The position numbers were made by a program, and so were the translations under genes. Of a DNA stretch of 64,000 nucleotides, positions 21,715 to 32,203 are shown piece by piece. Each line of letters starts with the position of its first letter. Position 1 is the first letter of the stretch. The notes under the pieces were generated by a model. The model made no database searches, had not been told where the DNA came from, and worked only from the letters and a program-made list of their open reading frames with translations. Location: the NCBI GenBank assembly GCA_911728455.2, contig OU452236.1, positions 10,655,195 through 10,719,194 on the forward strand. The letters are read 5' to 3'. This DNA is from Marthasterias glacialis. Taxonomy: Eukaryota; Echinodermata; Asteroidea; Forcipulatida; Asteriidae.

Positions 21715-22870
21715 ATAGCAAAGTTTTGAAATGGTTTTGAAAACTTCCAGTGACTCTTCAGAACGGATTGGATAAGGGAGACAGTTCCAATGGCGTGGGG
21801 CATGTGCAGCAGAGTGCACCTACATACAGAACCACCAGGAGTGTACTGTCTGAACCAGAGCGAACGCCAGGTCAGCCAGGATGGTCAACCTTGATGAGAC
21901 TGGTGAGGTACATGTATGCAGCGGCAGTAGTGGAGACATTTGTAGATAATGCTTAGGATCTTAAAAACAATTCGCTGATGGACTGGGAGCCAGTGTAAAT
22001 GATAGAGGAGTGGGATAAACGTGGTCATATTTTTCACACTTGAAAATCAGCTTGGTAGCCCTGTTTTGAACACGTTGAAGACACTGGATGTTAGATGATG
22101 AAATTCCTTGGAGTAGTTCGTTAAAATAGTAGAGCCTTGATGTACAGTAATGACTGCCCGAACTGCCTGCTCACATACAGTACATGTAGATGTTTTTTTC
22201 TTCAAATGAATGGCCTTAAATGCGTCCTACTGTACATGTAAGTTGCACAGATGGAAGTGGAGGAAACGACAAAGGAAAGACACAGGATGGTTCATCATCA
22301 GCACAAAGTCAAATTCCATGGCAAGGTTCCGCCTTGTCCGCACAGGTGCAATGATCTCATTGTTGATTTGAAATGAAACATTTGTAAGTTAAGGAAGTGC
22401 ACGAGAATTAGCAACCATAAACTGAGTTTTATTACTAATAATTTTGAGCATGTTGTGCACTGTCCACTTCTGAAGGTCTGTGATGCACATGGACAAGGAC
22501 GAGAGACCAGCTTCGATGGCGTCGAGACTCCTAGGGTCAACTGCAATGAACTAGTACATTGTTGGCATCGGCATGATATTGCACATCCTCATGCTACTTG
22601 ATGAAGTTAGCAATAGGACTGGCACATAGTGAACAGTTGTGGGCCAATTACAGAGCCCTGTGGGATGCCGAAGTCAAGTGCTTGGGGTTCCAATAAATCA
22701 CTAGTGACTTAACACAGGTAACTCTGCTTATCTGATTGCTGAGGTACCCGAATCATGACACAGGATCGTCAGAAAAGTCAAGTCTCATTGACAGGCACCG
22801 AAGTAGAATGGAGTGGTCAGTGGAGTCAAACGCTGCAGACAGGTCAAGGAACACTATCATGACAGCTCTT
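21715..22870 (-). pseudogene. Remnant of a CR1/L2-like LINE reverse transcriptase (minus strand)
   Basis: Reading the minus strand from about 22865 gives MIVFLDLSAAFDSTDHSILL (the first catalytic Asp region). A DFGIPQGSVIGPQLFT block follows near 22670, then a YHADANNVLVH strand near 22575, where the YADD box is altered to HADA. A HLHWLPVHQRIVFKIL tail lies near 21985-22020 and an ending like a PTPLELSPLSNP near 21790. Stops and frame changes separate them. It is from the same broad LINE group as 8083-12258 but a different copy. The loss of the YADD pair means it is inactive. Confidence 0.7.
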
Positions 22871-23129
22871 AACACATAGTGTACATTGTACACATCCATG
22901 ATTGTCATGTGGGTTTCATTACGGTCCATATTCGGAGGATCTATGAGTTATAAAAGATGCAAGATTAACAAATAGCTGCTGTTTTTCAATTTTATTCTAT
23001 GTTTTTTTGGCTCCATGCAAGATAAAACATGTTATCATCAATACAAAGTTATAATTAGATTAGGCCTACTTTTCTTGAGATTTACAGTTTTAATTTGAAA
23101 TGGTTTATTCTCAATAAAAATGGACGTGT

Positions 23130-23645
23130 ACTCACAGCCAGAACCGAATTAAAACATTTGAACAATAATACAGTAAAACATTTCAGACACAAATACTCGG
23201 GGAAATTTCTTTTTAACCAGTTGCCGCCAGGATTCTTCCATTTTTTCGTGTCCCCCTGGCACAATTATTTTGCCGGAATTGCCTGAATAATTTTTCTTTG
23301 AGAGTACCGCTGGCATAAAAGAAACCCTAACTTGACAAAGCCAAAAGAAGAAAGAGTCTCTTTATTGCACCTTGAGTTTTGTTTTCTCTACTGAGAAAAT
23401 GTCAAATTCATGCACCATGAATTGCTAAACATCGGCCATGAGCCATGGCATAGGATTGGTACTAAACCCAGAAGCATTGCTGATCCCCGGTTCACTCTGA
23501 CTTACATCTCCATTGAGCCGAAATACGATGAATAAACAATGGTGGAAGCCTCTCGATGTCTCGTAATCCTTTTCTTGGAACAAAAAGGCAAAGGTCTGGA
23601 ATCGGGAATTACACAATAACCCCTGCATTATGCAGAAATTTTATG
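23130..23645 (+). repeat. Dispersed repeat, second copy at about 42000-42470
   Basis: Blocks shared in order with 42000-42470 are TTCGTGTCCCCCTGGC, CGGAATTGC, TTTCTTTGAGAGTACCGCTGG, AGAAACCCT..TTGACA, TCTCTTTATTG, GAGAAAATGTCAAA, and CAATGGTGGAAGCCTC. A final TTCTTGGAACAAAA...AAAGGTCT block follows. Part of it lies in inverse form at 63905-64000. The three copies prove a repeat family. I do not recognise it and saw no convincing protein. Confidence 0.7.
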
Positions 23646-24506
23646 AAAGAATAAACTTTGATTTAATGTAATTTGACATCATCATGTTGTCACTACAACG
23701 GTTTTATCTACTACATGTAGTTATGATCTAACTTCATGTATGTGTGAAGTTTGAAGGTTATGTGAGCTTGGAAAAAAGAAAAGAAATGGAAGTAGAAGAA
23801 GTAAAAAAGATAGATATAAGTTTTTGTACTACATGTAGGCGTTCGGGATGATGGTAATCAAAATAGTTGTTTGATGTTTTATAAGTTTAATCAAATAAAA
23901 TATTTGAATATGAACATCAAAACCATTAAATATAGCTTTATAATGAATATTTGATAGGGTTTTCCGGTTTGGGCAGGAAGCAAGGTCAAATCAGGTCACT
24001 GACAAACTTAAAGAACTTCATTCACCAAAATTTCACATGCAGTATTGCAAAGATTAAAATCATTGCAGCCACAGTTCTAAGGTTTAAGCTTTTGAAATAA
24101 TACAATTTTTTAGGCCCCCAGATATTTTGTTTTACTTAACTTTCGGTTTTGACCAGAAGAGAAAATCAAGCTGGGATCAGTACAACTTTGTGAAGTATTT
24201 AAGCCCTTCCATATGGTGAATATGATTGTAAAAATAGCTTCTAGAGATGTACAGTGTAAGGTTCTAGAGATAAGGTTTTTTATATTAAATTTTGACTGCT
24301 CACGCGGTTAACATGGACGTGTACTAAAGACTAACAAAGCGTGGTGCCAAATCTGGCTGCAGACACTTTGAACGGAGACTGTGAACATCGTATTGTTAAT
24401 GTCACACAGCCACGTGCCCACAATACTTGTGTGGTACATACATGTACATGTGTGTACAATGTAAGCATTGGACTTTTTGTAGTCTTGATCTTTTTATAGT
24501 CTTTTT

Positions 24507-24588
24507 AGCTGTTCCGACTATCAGTCGGAACAGCTATTGTTTCTGTCGAGATTTTTTTTAGCTGTTCCGACTGTCAGTCGGAACAGCT
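24507..24588 (+). mobile_element. Two adjacent Helentron-like 5' ends, AGCTGTTCCGAC hairpins
   Basis: AGCTGTTCCGAC-tatca-GTCGGAACAGCT occupies 24507-24535. It is followed by ATTGTTTCTGTCGAGATTTT, then a second almost identical hairpin at 24560-24588 with the same tail. Each is a 12-bp stem with a 5-base loop. The stem arm TCGGAACAGCT recurs just before the 3' hairpin at 28727-28737, as expected for the asymmetrical terminal repeats described for Helentrons. Two 5' ends so close suggest one copy inserted just inside another. Confidence 0.75.
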
Positions 24589-24602
24589 ATTGTTTCTGTC
24601 GA

Positions 24603-24610
24603 GATTTTTA

Positions 24611-24662
<52 letters not shown>
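24603..24662 (+). repeat. (ATT)n microsatellite inside the Helentron-like 5' region
   Basis: A T-rich lead is followed by about 16 ATT units. The same tract, shorter, follows the 3' terminus of inner copies at 28770 and 52698. A 5' microsatellite is a known feature of small Helentron relatives. Confidence 0.9.
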
Positions 24663-25129
24663 TTTATTTCCCCCAAAACCCTATTGACTTAACACATGAC
24701 TTTTCTGCGCACAAAATGCCGTTCTTTGAATTATCATTCTAAGTTAAATTCTATATCGTGTTAAAGCTTGTGTCTTGACTTAGCTAAACGATATCATAAA
24801 ATTATAATTATTAATTAATTAACCATAAGACAGCAGTGTGAATAATTAATTAAGCATTCTTGTCTCCAGCTTATCTCAGGAAGCCTACAACCGATCTTAA
24901 TTTTCTTTTCAGTTATAGACTTGTTCAATATTGTAGATGTGCAATTTGGATTGTTTGTGTCTGTCACGTCATCATGACGTCATTTATGGCACGTTTTGTG
25001 TCTGTGTACAAAAGGCACGGCCGGAAAAGTGTAACTATTTGGTAGGTCAAAAACCACAATTTTTCAAAATATATTGAATTTTAGATTTCTATATTACAAA
25101 GATCGTTTAGAAAACATGATTGCTTTTAC

Positions 25130-25800
25130 CAAGAGTTGTCCTAGACCCTAAAATTCATCAAAGCACAACGTATTTCACTTTAATTAACCGTTAATTGTTC
25201 AATCTGAGCACCATTAGTACAACGCTGTGTGGATTACGCCGCTTTTCGCCGCTCAAAGTTGATAGCAAAGTTGTACACAAGTACGCACTCGCCTGTTTTC
25301 CACATGTTAATCCAATGATGTTCCTCAGTGTTGTGAACCTGTACAGGTTTTTGGTGTGAAAACCGCAAACATGAATGCGGCGGGGTAGCGCTAATTTTTT
25401 TAGCGTTTTAAACTTGATTTGTGTTATCAGATGTTAGTTTGGCTTTTAATAACTAATATAATGACTTCACTTGTCCCAGACCATAAAAATTCATCAAAGC
25501 ACAACGTATTTCACTTTAATTAACCGTTAATTGTTCAATCTGAGCACCATTAGTACAACGCTGTGTGGATTGCGCCGCTTTTCGCCGCTCAAAGTTGATA
25601 GCAAAGTTGTACACAAGTACGCACTCGCCTGTTTTTCACACGTTAATCCAATGATGTTCCTCAGTGTTGCGAACCTGTACAGGTTTTTGGTGGGAAAACC
25701 GCAAACATGAATGCGGCGGGGTAGCGCTAATTTTTTTAGCGTTTTAAACTTGATTTGTGTCATCAGATGTTAGTTTGGCTTTTAATAACTAATATAATGA
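25130..25800 (+). repeat. Tandem duplication, period 336 bp
   Basis: The segment from about CCTAGACCCTAAAATTCATC (25138) to the TTTAATAACTAATATAATGA block near 25460 is repeated immediately, to about 25800. For example AATCTGAGCACC starts at 25201 and 25537. The copies are more than 95% alike by eye. Single copies exist at 27535-27840 and 53185-53500, so the doubling is specific to this locus. Confidence 0.85.
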
Positions 25801-25975
25801 CTTCACATATGCTATAGCGCCCTCTATTGGTAGATGTTTTTCTACATAAAACTTGCAGAATCTTTGCATTTTTAGGGTTTTCGTTCAAAGGCATTGCATA
25901 GGAATAAAAGTTATACCACCTTGTAAATAACAAAAAATCATAGTAAGGCAAACTTGTTTTCGTCATCGTGACGTC

Positions 25976-27412
25976 AAGCCCAGCAAACAAAAAGATACGT
26001 ATTGTTGTCGGCGTTTTGTGACTACAGAGACCTGTTGCGTGCGGGACATATTGCACACCCATGAGTATGCAGCCTATTGGTTGAATTAACAGCACCAAGA
26101 GGCCGATCGACCAATTGAATGACAAATCCTTGTATTGTCCTCTAATTAAGTAGGCGGACCGTATTTGATGTTGCATTTCTTTAAAGTTTGTCGCTCCCGA
26201 CTGAGGTTAGCTGGTGTTTTTTTTTAGTGGTCTCCTTTCAAAGAAGATTTATTCCAAAGATTAACGTTGATGAGTTCTGTTTAGGGAACATTATTTTTGT
26301 TTTGACGAAAAATGCTATTCTGGGGAATTATTCCTTCCCTTTGTCAACAAATATTGTTCTACCGGGCGTAGGCCTAAACCTACTTAGGAAACTTCTTCAG
26401 TCTGAGTATTGTAATATTTCTTTTGTCAGGTTATTATAGTTGTGGCGGAATATTTATATATTTGGGCGGGAAATATGCATATAGGCATAGACATATTTAG
26501 AAAACTTCTCTATACTAAACAATCGTGTATTTCTTTTGTCAAAATATTTTATTCTGGGAAATTATTTATTACTTGTGGAGGCAGGGTGTTTATTTTATTA
26601 CATATTTGGGACGGGAAAGACGTAGTCACGTTTCATCTCTTTTTGGAAGATTTGGTAGCTCTGAAAAGAGCTGGTGGGTTTATTTGGCTGGTGTGACAAA
26701 CAAAAACAAAACAGTCCTTTTCAGGGCTACCACAAAACAAAAGAGATGAGAAGCAATCACGGTCTGGTCCACATATAGGGATATCCTTTATTGAATTAAC
26801 AAAGTATTCCTTAAACTTACGAGACATTTTTGAGAAAGGAAACCATTTTCAGGGCTTCACCAAAAAACAACAAAATTGTAATCGGCAGTTGCGGTCTGTT
26901 TTAAACGTAGAAGTACACTTTATTGAACTAAAAGTCTATTCCTTAACAAGAAAACTTTTTAACGACTTGATCTCAACGTCTCTAATTTCACTGTCAGTAG
27001 CGGGAGATAATGCGAACAGGAATGGTTCCATCTGTTGCTTTGGGAAGTTCGGGGGAAATCCGTCAGAAGGGTGCCTGTGCTATCGGCGCTAGAGTATTCC
27101 TATTAAGTATTAAAGAAAAAAGAGACAGGCCGACTTTCTTTCTGGACGTTTCCATTGGTTGAAAAGAAAAAGAGACGGACGTACTTGCTTTCTAGGCTTT
27201 TCATTGGTTCATTAACCAGCTGTAGTCAGACAGTGACCGCAGATACGCGGCCCCCTCTGTGTCTGAAGTGCCGGCGCTTCTCTGTGAGTGCGGTGAACCT
27301 GCTGCGGCTTATGCGGTATTGCGGCTTATGGGCCGACACCTAAATCTTGTTTTGGAAATTCTTGGGCACTGCGGCTAATGGGCCGGGCGGCTTATGGGCC
27401 GAAAATTACGGT
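25976..27412. mobile_element. Foreign block between two family A segments; ends with a CCGTAATTTTCGGCC-type terminus
   Basis: At about 25976 family A stops after CGTCATCGTGACGTCA. At 27413 a second family A body restarts at AACTATTTGGTAGGTC. The right end, GCGGCTTATGGGCCGAAAAT then TACGGT, is the inverse of the terminus at 29871. The block 27310-27412 matches 29871-29990 inverted. The left end does not match that terminus, so the block is a mix of truncated pieces. Several frames of 60-137 codons occur here and match nothing I know. Confidence 0.6.
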
Positions 27413-28150
27413 AACTATTTGGTAGGTCAAAAACCACAGTTTTTATAAATATATTGAATTTTAGATTGCTACACATGTATAATACAAAGATCGTTTAGAA
27501 AACATGAATGCTTTTACCCAGAGTTGTCCCAGACCATATAAATTCATCAAAGCACAACGTAATTTCACTTTAATTAACCGTTAATTGCTCAATCTGAGCA
27601 CAATTGGTGCAACGCTGTGTGGATTGCGCCGCTTTTCGCCGCCCAGAGTTGATTGCAAAGTTGTACACAAGTGCGCAATCGCCTGTTTTTCACGCGTAAA
27701 CCCAATGAGGATTTTGGGTGCTGCGAACCTGTACAGGTTTTTTGTGGGAAAACTGCAAATACTGTATGATTGCGGCGGGGTAGCGCTATCTTTTAGCGTT
27801 TAAAACTTCGAATTGTGTTCTCAGATGTTAGTTTGGCTTTTGATATGACCGCTCATATGCTATAGCTCCCTCTATCGGTAGATATTTTTCTACATGAAAC
27901 TTGCAGAATCTTAGCATTTTTAGGGTTTTCGTTCAAAGGCATCGCATAGGAATAAATATTATACCACCTTGTAAATAACAAAAAATCATAGTAAGGCAAA
28001 CATGTTTTCGTCATCGTGACGTCATCAGGTATCAAGTTACATTAATTCAAAGTTTAATAATGAAAAAATCACATCTCCCGAAGCACATATCATAGAGTCA
28101 TAACCTTTGTGCCATTTTAAAGCTTAGAGCACGGGTGACATTTTACTTTA
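27413..28150 (+). mobile_element. Second family A body segment
   Basis: It carries the GTAACTATTTGGTAGGTCAA, ATCGTTTAGAAAACATGAAT, CTCAATCTGAGCACAATTGG, TAGCGCTATCTTTTAGCG and GATATTTTTCTACATGAAAC blocks in the family order. It then runs on through CATCGTGACGTCATCAGGTA into the ~143-bp array. This repeats material already seen at 25030-25975, so two family A bodies lie head to tail around the foreign block. Confidence 0.7.
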
Positions 28151-28640
28151 ATACAGATTAGACCCCGATTTGACCTTTCCTTCCGGTCCAAGCAGGAAGT
28201 TCAAAACTTTAAAACGTCATATTTCCTGAACTAAATTCTATAAAGTCGTAATCTTTGCGTTGTCATGTAGCTTACATCATATGTGACATTTGATGTACAG
28301 GCGTAACCCCCATTTGACCTTTACTTCCGGTCCAAACAGGAAGTTCAAAATTTCAAAATGTCACATCTTATGTGCAAAATGTTGTAAAGTCATAATCTTT
28401 GTTCCATTTGTAGCTTACATCATATGTGACATTTGTTTATTAGCATGACCCCACTTTGACCTTTACTTCCGGTCCAAACAGGAAGTTCAAAATTTCTAAA
28501 AATCACATCTCCTGAACCAATTCGTGTAGAGTCATAATATTTGTACCATTTGTAGCTCACATAAAGTGTGACATTTGGATAAAACGCATAACCCCATTTT
28601 GACCTTTACTTCCGGTCAAAATAAGATTTAAATATATCTC
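28150..28640 (+). repeat. Four ~143-bp tandem units with nuclear-receptor and ETS-like motifs
   Basis: TGACCT starts at 28171, 28315, 28457 and 28600, spacings of 142-144 bp. Most units read (TGACCC or TAACCC)-5 bases-TGACCTTTACTTCCGGTC. They then carry CAGGAAGTTCAAAA, a CATCTCCTGA-like strand, GTCATAATCTTTGT and GTAGCTTACATCATATGTGACATTT-type strand in pieces. The unit at 28446-28462 is a perfect DR5 pair of half-sites. Further units lie at 15367, 52226-52560 and 55010-55430. Confidence 0.8.
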
Positions 28641-28769
28641 CTGAGCCAATTGTCTAAAAGTCATAAATTTTGTACCGTGTAGGACCATTTTCAAGGTCTG
28701 GAGTGTTTAATCAAACGACAAACAACTTCGGAACAGCTACGTGTTTGTCCACAAACACATAATGTCTAG

Positions 28770-29470
28770 TTATTATTATTATTCTTTATTCCCCCCCAAA
28801 ACTCTATTGACTTAAAACATGACTTTTCTGCGCACAAAAAGCCGTTCTTTGAATTATCATTATAAGATAAATTCTTTATCATGTTAAAGCTTGTGTCTTG
28901 ACTTAGCTAAACGATATCAAAAAATTATAGTTATTAATTAATTAACCATAAGACAGCAGTGTGAATAATTAATTAAGCATTCTTGTCTCCAGCTTATCTC
29001 AGGAAGCCTACAACCGATCTTAATTTTCTTTTCAGTTATAGACTTGTTGAATATTGTAGATGTGCAATTTGGGTTATTTGTGTCTGTCACGTCATCATGA
29101 AGTCATTTATGGCACGTTTTGTGTCTGTGTACAAAAGGCACGGCTCAAAAAGTGTAACTATTTGGTAGGTCAAAAACCACAATTTTTCTAAATATATTGA
29201 ATTTTAGATTGCTATAATACAAAGATCGTTTAGAAAACATGAATGCATTTACCAAGAGTTGACCCAAGCAAAGTTGTACACAAGTGCGCACTCGCCTGTT
29301 TTTCACAGGTTAATCCAATGAGGATTTTGGGTGTTGCGAACTTGTACAAGCTTTTCTTGGGAAAACTGCAAAATGTCTGGTTATTCTCTAATATTGCAAA
29401 TTTGGGTTGCAACCATGTACATTGTGTAATCCTAATGTTAGTGCACCATTTATCATTTATTTGAAAGCAT
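28770..29470 (+). mobile_element. Outer family A copy resumed after the inner copy
   Basis: From TTATTATTATTATTCTTTAT on, the sequence repeats that of 24648-25320 with high identity: ACATGACTTTTCTGCGCACA, TGTCTTGACTTAGCTAAACG, CAGGAAGCCTACAACCGATC, GTCATTTATGGCACGTTTTG. It loses similarity after about 29340-29370 and has no 3' hairpin, so it is truncated. Confidence 0.75.
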
Positions 29471-29870
29471 ACACTTCTCTACTCTTCTTTGTAATGACAG
29501 TCACGATCTTGTTTATAAATGGTGATTCCAGACGGTTACAAATTGAGTCTTGGTGCGAAGTTTTAAGCCGTGTTTCTGAGAAACAGAAAACACAACAATG
29601 TTGATACGGTATCTGTTCAACGGTTTTATTGTACAGTCTCTGAACATTTGACACAATAATGCTTGGAAGTGGAGTTTTACCTTCACGGTGGCATTACCTC
29701 ACCAAAGGAAATTACATGTAAGGTCTTTTAATGTTCATGATTTATTTTTACATTCATTTTATTAAAGTATTATTAAGTCAGTAAGTACTTTTAGAGCCTA
29801 TAGTTTGGTATAATACTCTAACCGTGAAAAATCAGAAGAACATTGATATCACCAAGGTTGCCAACAAGAT

Positions 29871-30774
29871 ACCGTAATTTTCGGCCCAAAAGCCGCTCGG
29901 CCCATTAGCCGCTGCGCCCAAGAATTTACAAAGCAAGATTCAGTTGTCGGCACATAAGCCGCTATACCACATAAGCCGCAGTATTTTTTCAGAAAAAGAC
30001 CGAAAATAAAGGCCATTGAGCACGTTTAATTTCAGGTGAACAATAGCGTGACCGCATTTACTGTAGTCAACACAGAAACAGTGGCCAAATCCAGATCTGT
30101 ATTTTCCATTAAATACTTTTGAACTTATCTATATGTCATTTACAAGCAATTTACAAGCCCAGCCAGCGTGCGTACCTTACGTTGCGGTCTTCCGATCGTG
30201 CACGTTGCAGCGACCATCATAAGCAAGAATTTACAGCAGCGTAACGTTTCCAGAAGTTTCCTCCGCTACCGGCAGAGGGCGCGCTACATATTTATAGCGC
30301 CCTCCAGTGGCAGCTTACGGCAAAGACTGCGGCAAAGACCGGTAAAGTCCGTCAATGAATGCAAAACGGTCGATAACATCCGACATTTTGCAACTTCCTG
30401 TTTACATGCATGTAGTGTATTGACGCACTGGTTTACAAATGCATAATCAGCAATGCACAGGTCGGCGTGCGGATACCAATTTATCTGATTGAACGCCGAT
30501 GTGTTTTCACCAACGCTAGCTCGGTCGGCTTAACGTGTTTTGATTGGAATTGGATATCAACATTTGTCATAGCTGAACTAAAAAAAAAGGCTTTTATGTT
30601 TTCTGGTTAGTTTTTTTTGTCACATTGCCATTTTCATTGTCGTCTTGAATTTTGTTGTGCGAGTGCAGTAATTTTCGGCTTACATTACTGACACGTTGGC
30701 CCATAAGCCGCGTGGAACTTTTTGCGGGCGAAAAACAACCAGCAAGCCGCGGCTTATAGGCCGAAAATTACGGT
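29871..30774. mobile_element. TIR element with ACCGTAATTTTCGGCC ends
   Basis: The left end reads ACCGTAATTTTCGGCC then CAAAAGCCGC. The right end reads GCGGCTTATAGG then CCGAAAATTACGGT. Additional internal AAGCCGC / GCGGCTT blocks repeat near both ends (29890-29990 and 30680-30760). The inside has no transposase. The same terminus closes the block at 27412 in inverse orientation. Target duplication is unclear. I recognise the terminus as one that recurs in animal genomes but cannot name the superfamily. Confidence 0.7.
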
Positions 30775-31110
30775 AATAGGTTTTTAATGAAGTTGTGGAC
30801 AACCAGTATATTACTAAAATAAAAGTAAAAACCCAGGACCCAACTCATTCCCTTCACTTTTTCATCCATATTCTCCCATCAGGAAGGTAACATTCCCTTT
30901 TTACTTGTACAAACCAGTTCAGACTATTTTTTTAACCCAGTGCTACTCATCTTTTTAATCAGCTATGGACATTTTGGATAATGTTTTCTGTTTTTAGAAG
31001 TTCTCTTTTAAAACTCTCAGAAGAGGGACTTTTTTACCCCCTTGTGCCGGCGTAACATTTTCATAGCTGGCACTACATGTTTACAAATGAGACAGTTTGT
31101 CTGTAAAGTT

Positions 31111-31138
31111 GGGGCGGGGGGGGGGGGGGGGGGGGGGG
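31111..31138 (+). repeat. Poly-G tract, 28 bases with one C
   Basis: GGGGC followed by a run of 23 G. Its length is likely polymorphic and error-prone in sequencing. Such a run could fold as a G-quadruplex. It lies about 700 bp upstream of the first Roquin coding exon. Confidence 0.9.
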
Positions 31139-31299
31139 AGTCGGCAATACATACATCAGAAGATAAGCATCTACTCTAACTTAACAGATGGTTCCCCTTT
31201 AGCATCGGGTAACACTGGTATTTGAATGTTCAGTGTCCATTGAGAAAGCAATTTTCACTTTTTACTTGTAAACTGTGATGAAATCAATAAAATTGAATT

Positions 31300-31662
31300 G
31301 AATTGAGTTGAGTTGAGTTTAGTTTAGTTGAGTTGAGTTGAGGATATATATGCAAAAATGAGTTGAGGCTAAAGGAAAAAAAGAGTTGAGGCTATATGCA
31401 AAAATGAGTTGAGGCGTTATGGAAAAATGAGGTGAGGCTATATGCAAAATTGAGTTGAGGATTTGCAAAAACAAGTTGAGGCTGTATGCAAAAATGAGTT
31501 GAGGCTATATGCAAAAATGAGTTGAGGCTATATGCAAAAATGAGTTGAGGCTATATGCAAAATTAAGTTGAGGCTATATGCAAAAATGAGTTTAGGCTAT
31601 GCAAAAATGAGTTGAGGCTATATGCAAAAATGAGTTGAGGCTATATGCAAAAATGAGTTAAC
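31300..31662 (+). repeat. 23-bp minisatellite, GAGTTGAGGCTATATGCAAAAAT
   Basis: Around 13-14 copies of a 23-base unit (core GTTGAGGCTATATGCAA) run from about 31330 to 31660, with some shorter variants lacking bases. They follow a GAGTT/TTGAG lead at 31293-31340. The repeat is in the non-coding DNA just ahead of the exon that starts at 31832. Spacers and repeats are not distinct, so it is not a CRISPR. Confidence 0.9.
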
Positions 31663-31851
31663 TGAATTACATCGACAGTCGTATTTCTAAAAATAAAAAA
31701 GTTAAAACAGTTACAAAGTCTTAACTGAAATTTAGAGATATGGATTTTTAAAATTGTGAGGTTGGATTTCAAACAAGCCAAAAATTTCCTATCCCTGCAT
31801 TAACAAGTTTTTTAATCATGCTTTTTTACAGATTTGTTGAGCACATCCAAA

Positions 31852-32203
31852 ATGCCTATTCAAGCTCCGCAATGGACAGAATTTCTGTCATGCCCAGTTT
31901 GCTTCAATGAGTTTGATGAAAATGTTCGGCGACCTATTAGCCTTGGTTGTGGTCATACGGTATGTAAAATGTGCTTGAGGCAGCTACATCAGAAGCAGTG
32001 CCCATTTGACCAAACAGAAATTGTACGTGATATTGATGAACTGCCAGCAAACTATGCACTGTTGCAACTTGTTGGCGTAGAGATTGGTGGACATCAACAA
32101 GAACAGTTACCCAATTCTATTATCAGTGGGTATTTGAGGAACTATGCTGCTGCAAAAAGCTGTGTTGAGGAACTTGCATGGTACCTCCAACCCTTAGGAA
32201 AAG
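31852..32203 (+). CDS. RC3H1/RC3H2-like: Roquin homologue, exon with start codon (RING domain and first HEPN part)
   Basis: Roquin is an RNA-binding RING protein that recognises stem-loops in 3' untranslated regions and recruits mRNA decay factors in the cytoplasm. This exon gives residues 1-117, beginning MPIQAPQW as in vertebrate Roquins. The RING ligands Cys14, Cys17, Cys33, His35, Cys38, Cys50 and Asp53 are all present; Asp (in CPFD) is the known non-standard ligand. The helix PANYALLQLVG follows, then the HEPN start ending ELAWYLQPLGK. A good acceptor (CTTTTTTACAG, ends 31831) lies 20 bases before the ATG, so a 5' untranslated exon must lie upstream. The donor is AAAG|GTAAAT, phase 1. 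Which of the two vertebrate paralogues it matches cannot be told. Confidence 0.95.

Larger units (their letters stand above)
24560..28769 (+). mobile_element. Helentron-like non-autonomous element, family A (inner copy)
   Basis: The 5' end is the second hairpin at 24560. The 3' end is TCGGAACAGCTAC, then the stem GTGTTTGTCCACAAACAC (28741-28758), 7 bases, and CTAG at 28766-28769. A stem a few bases before CTRR is the hallmark of Helitron-type 3' ends. At 28770 the sequence reverts to TTATTATT then CTTTATTCCCCCCC, the start of another family A body. No Rep/helicase protein is visible, so it would depend on a partner elsewhere. The body holds a 336-bp tandem duplication, a foreign block (25976-27412) and four ~143-bp units. 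Confidence 0.7.

Noticed and set aside
25763-26176. 137-codon minus-strand frame
   Set aside because: It starts in unassigned DNA and ends inside the family A repeat; the repeat part recurs at other loci with stops.
31300-31662. CRISPR-like array
   Set aside because: Units are contiguous 23-bp repeats with no unique spacers, and the genome is animal.
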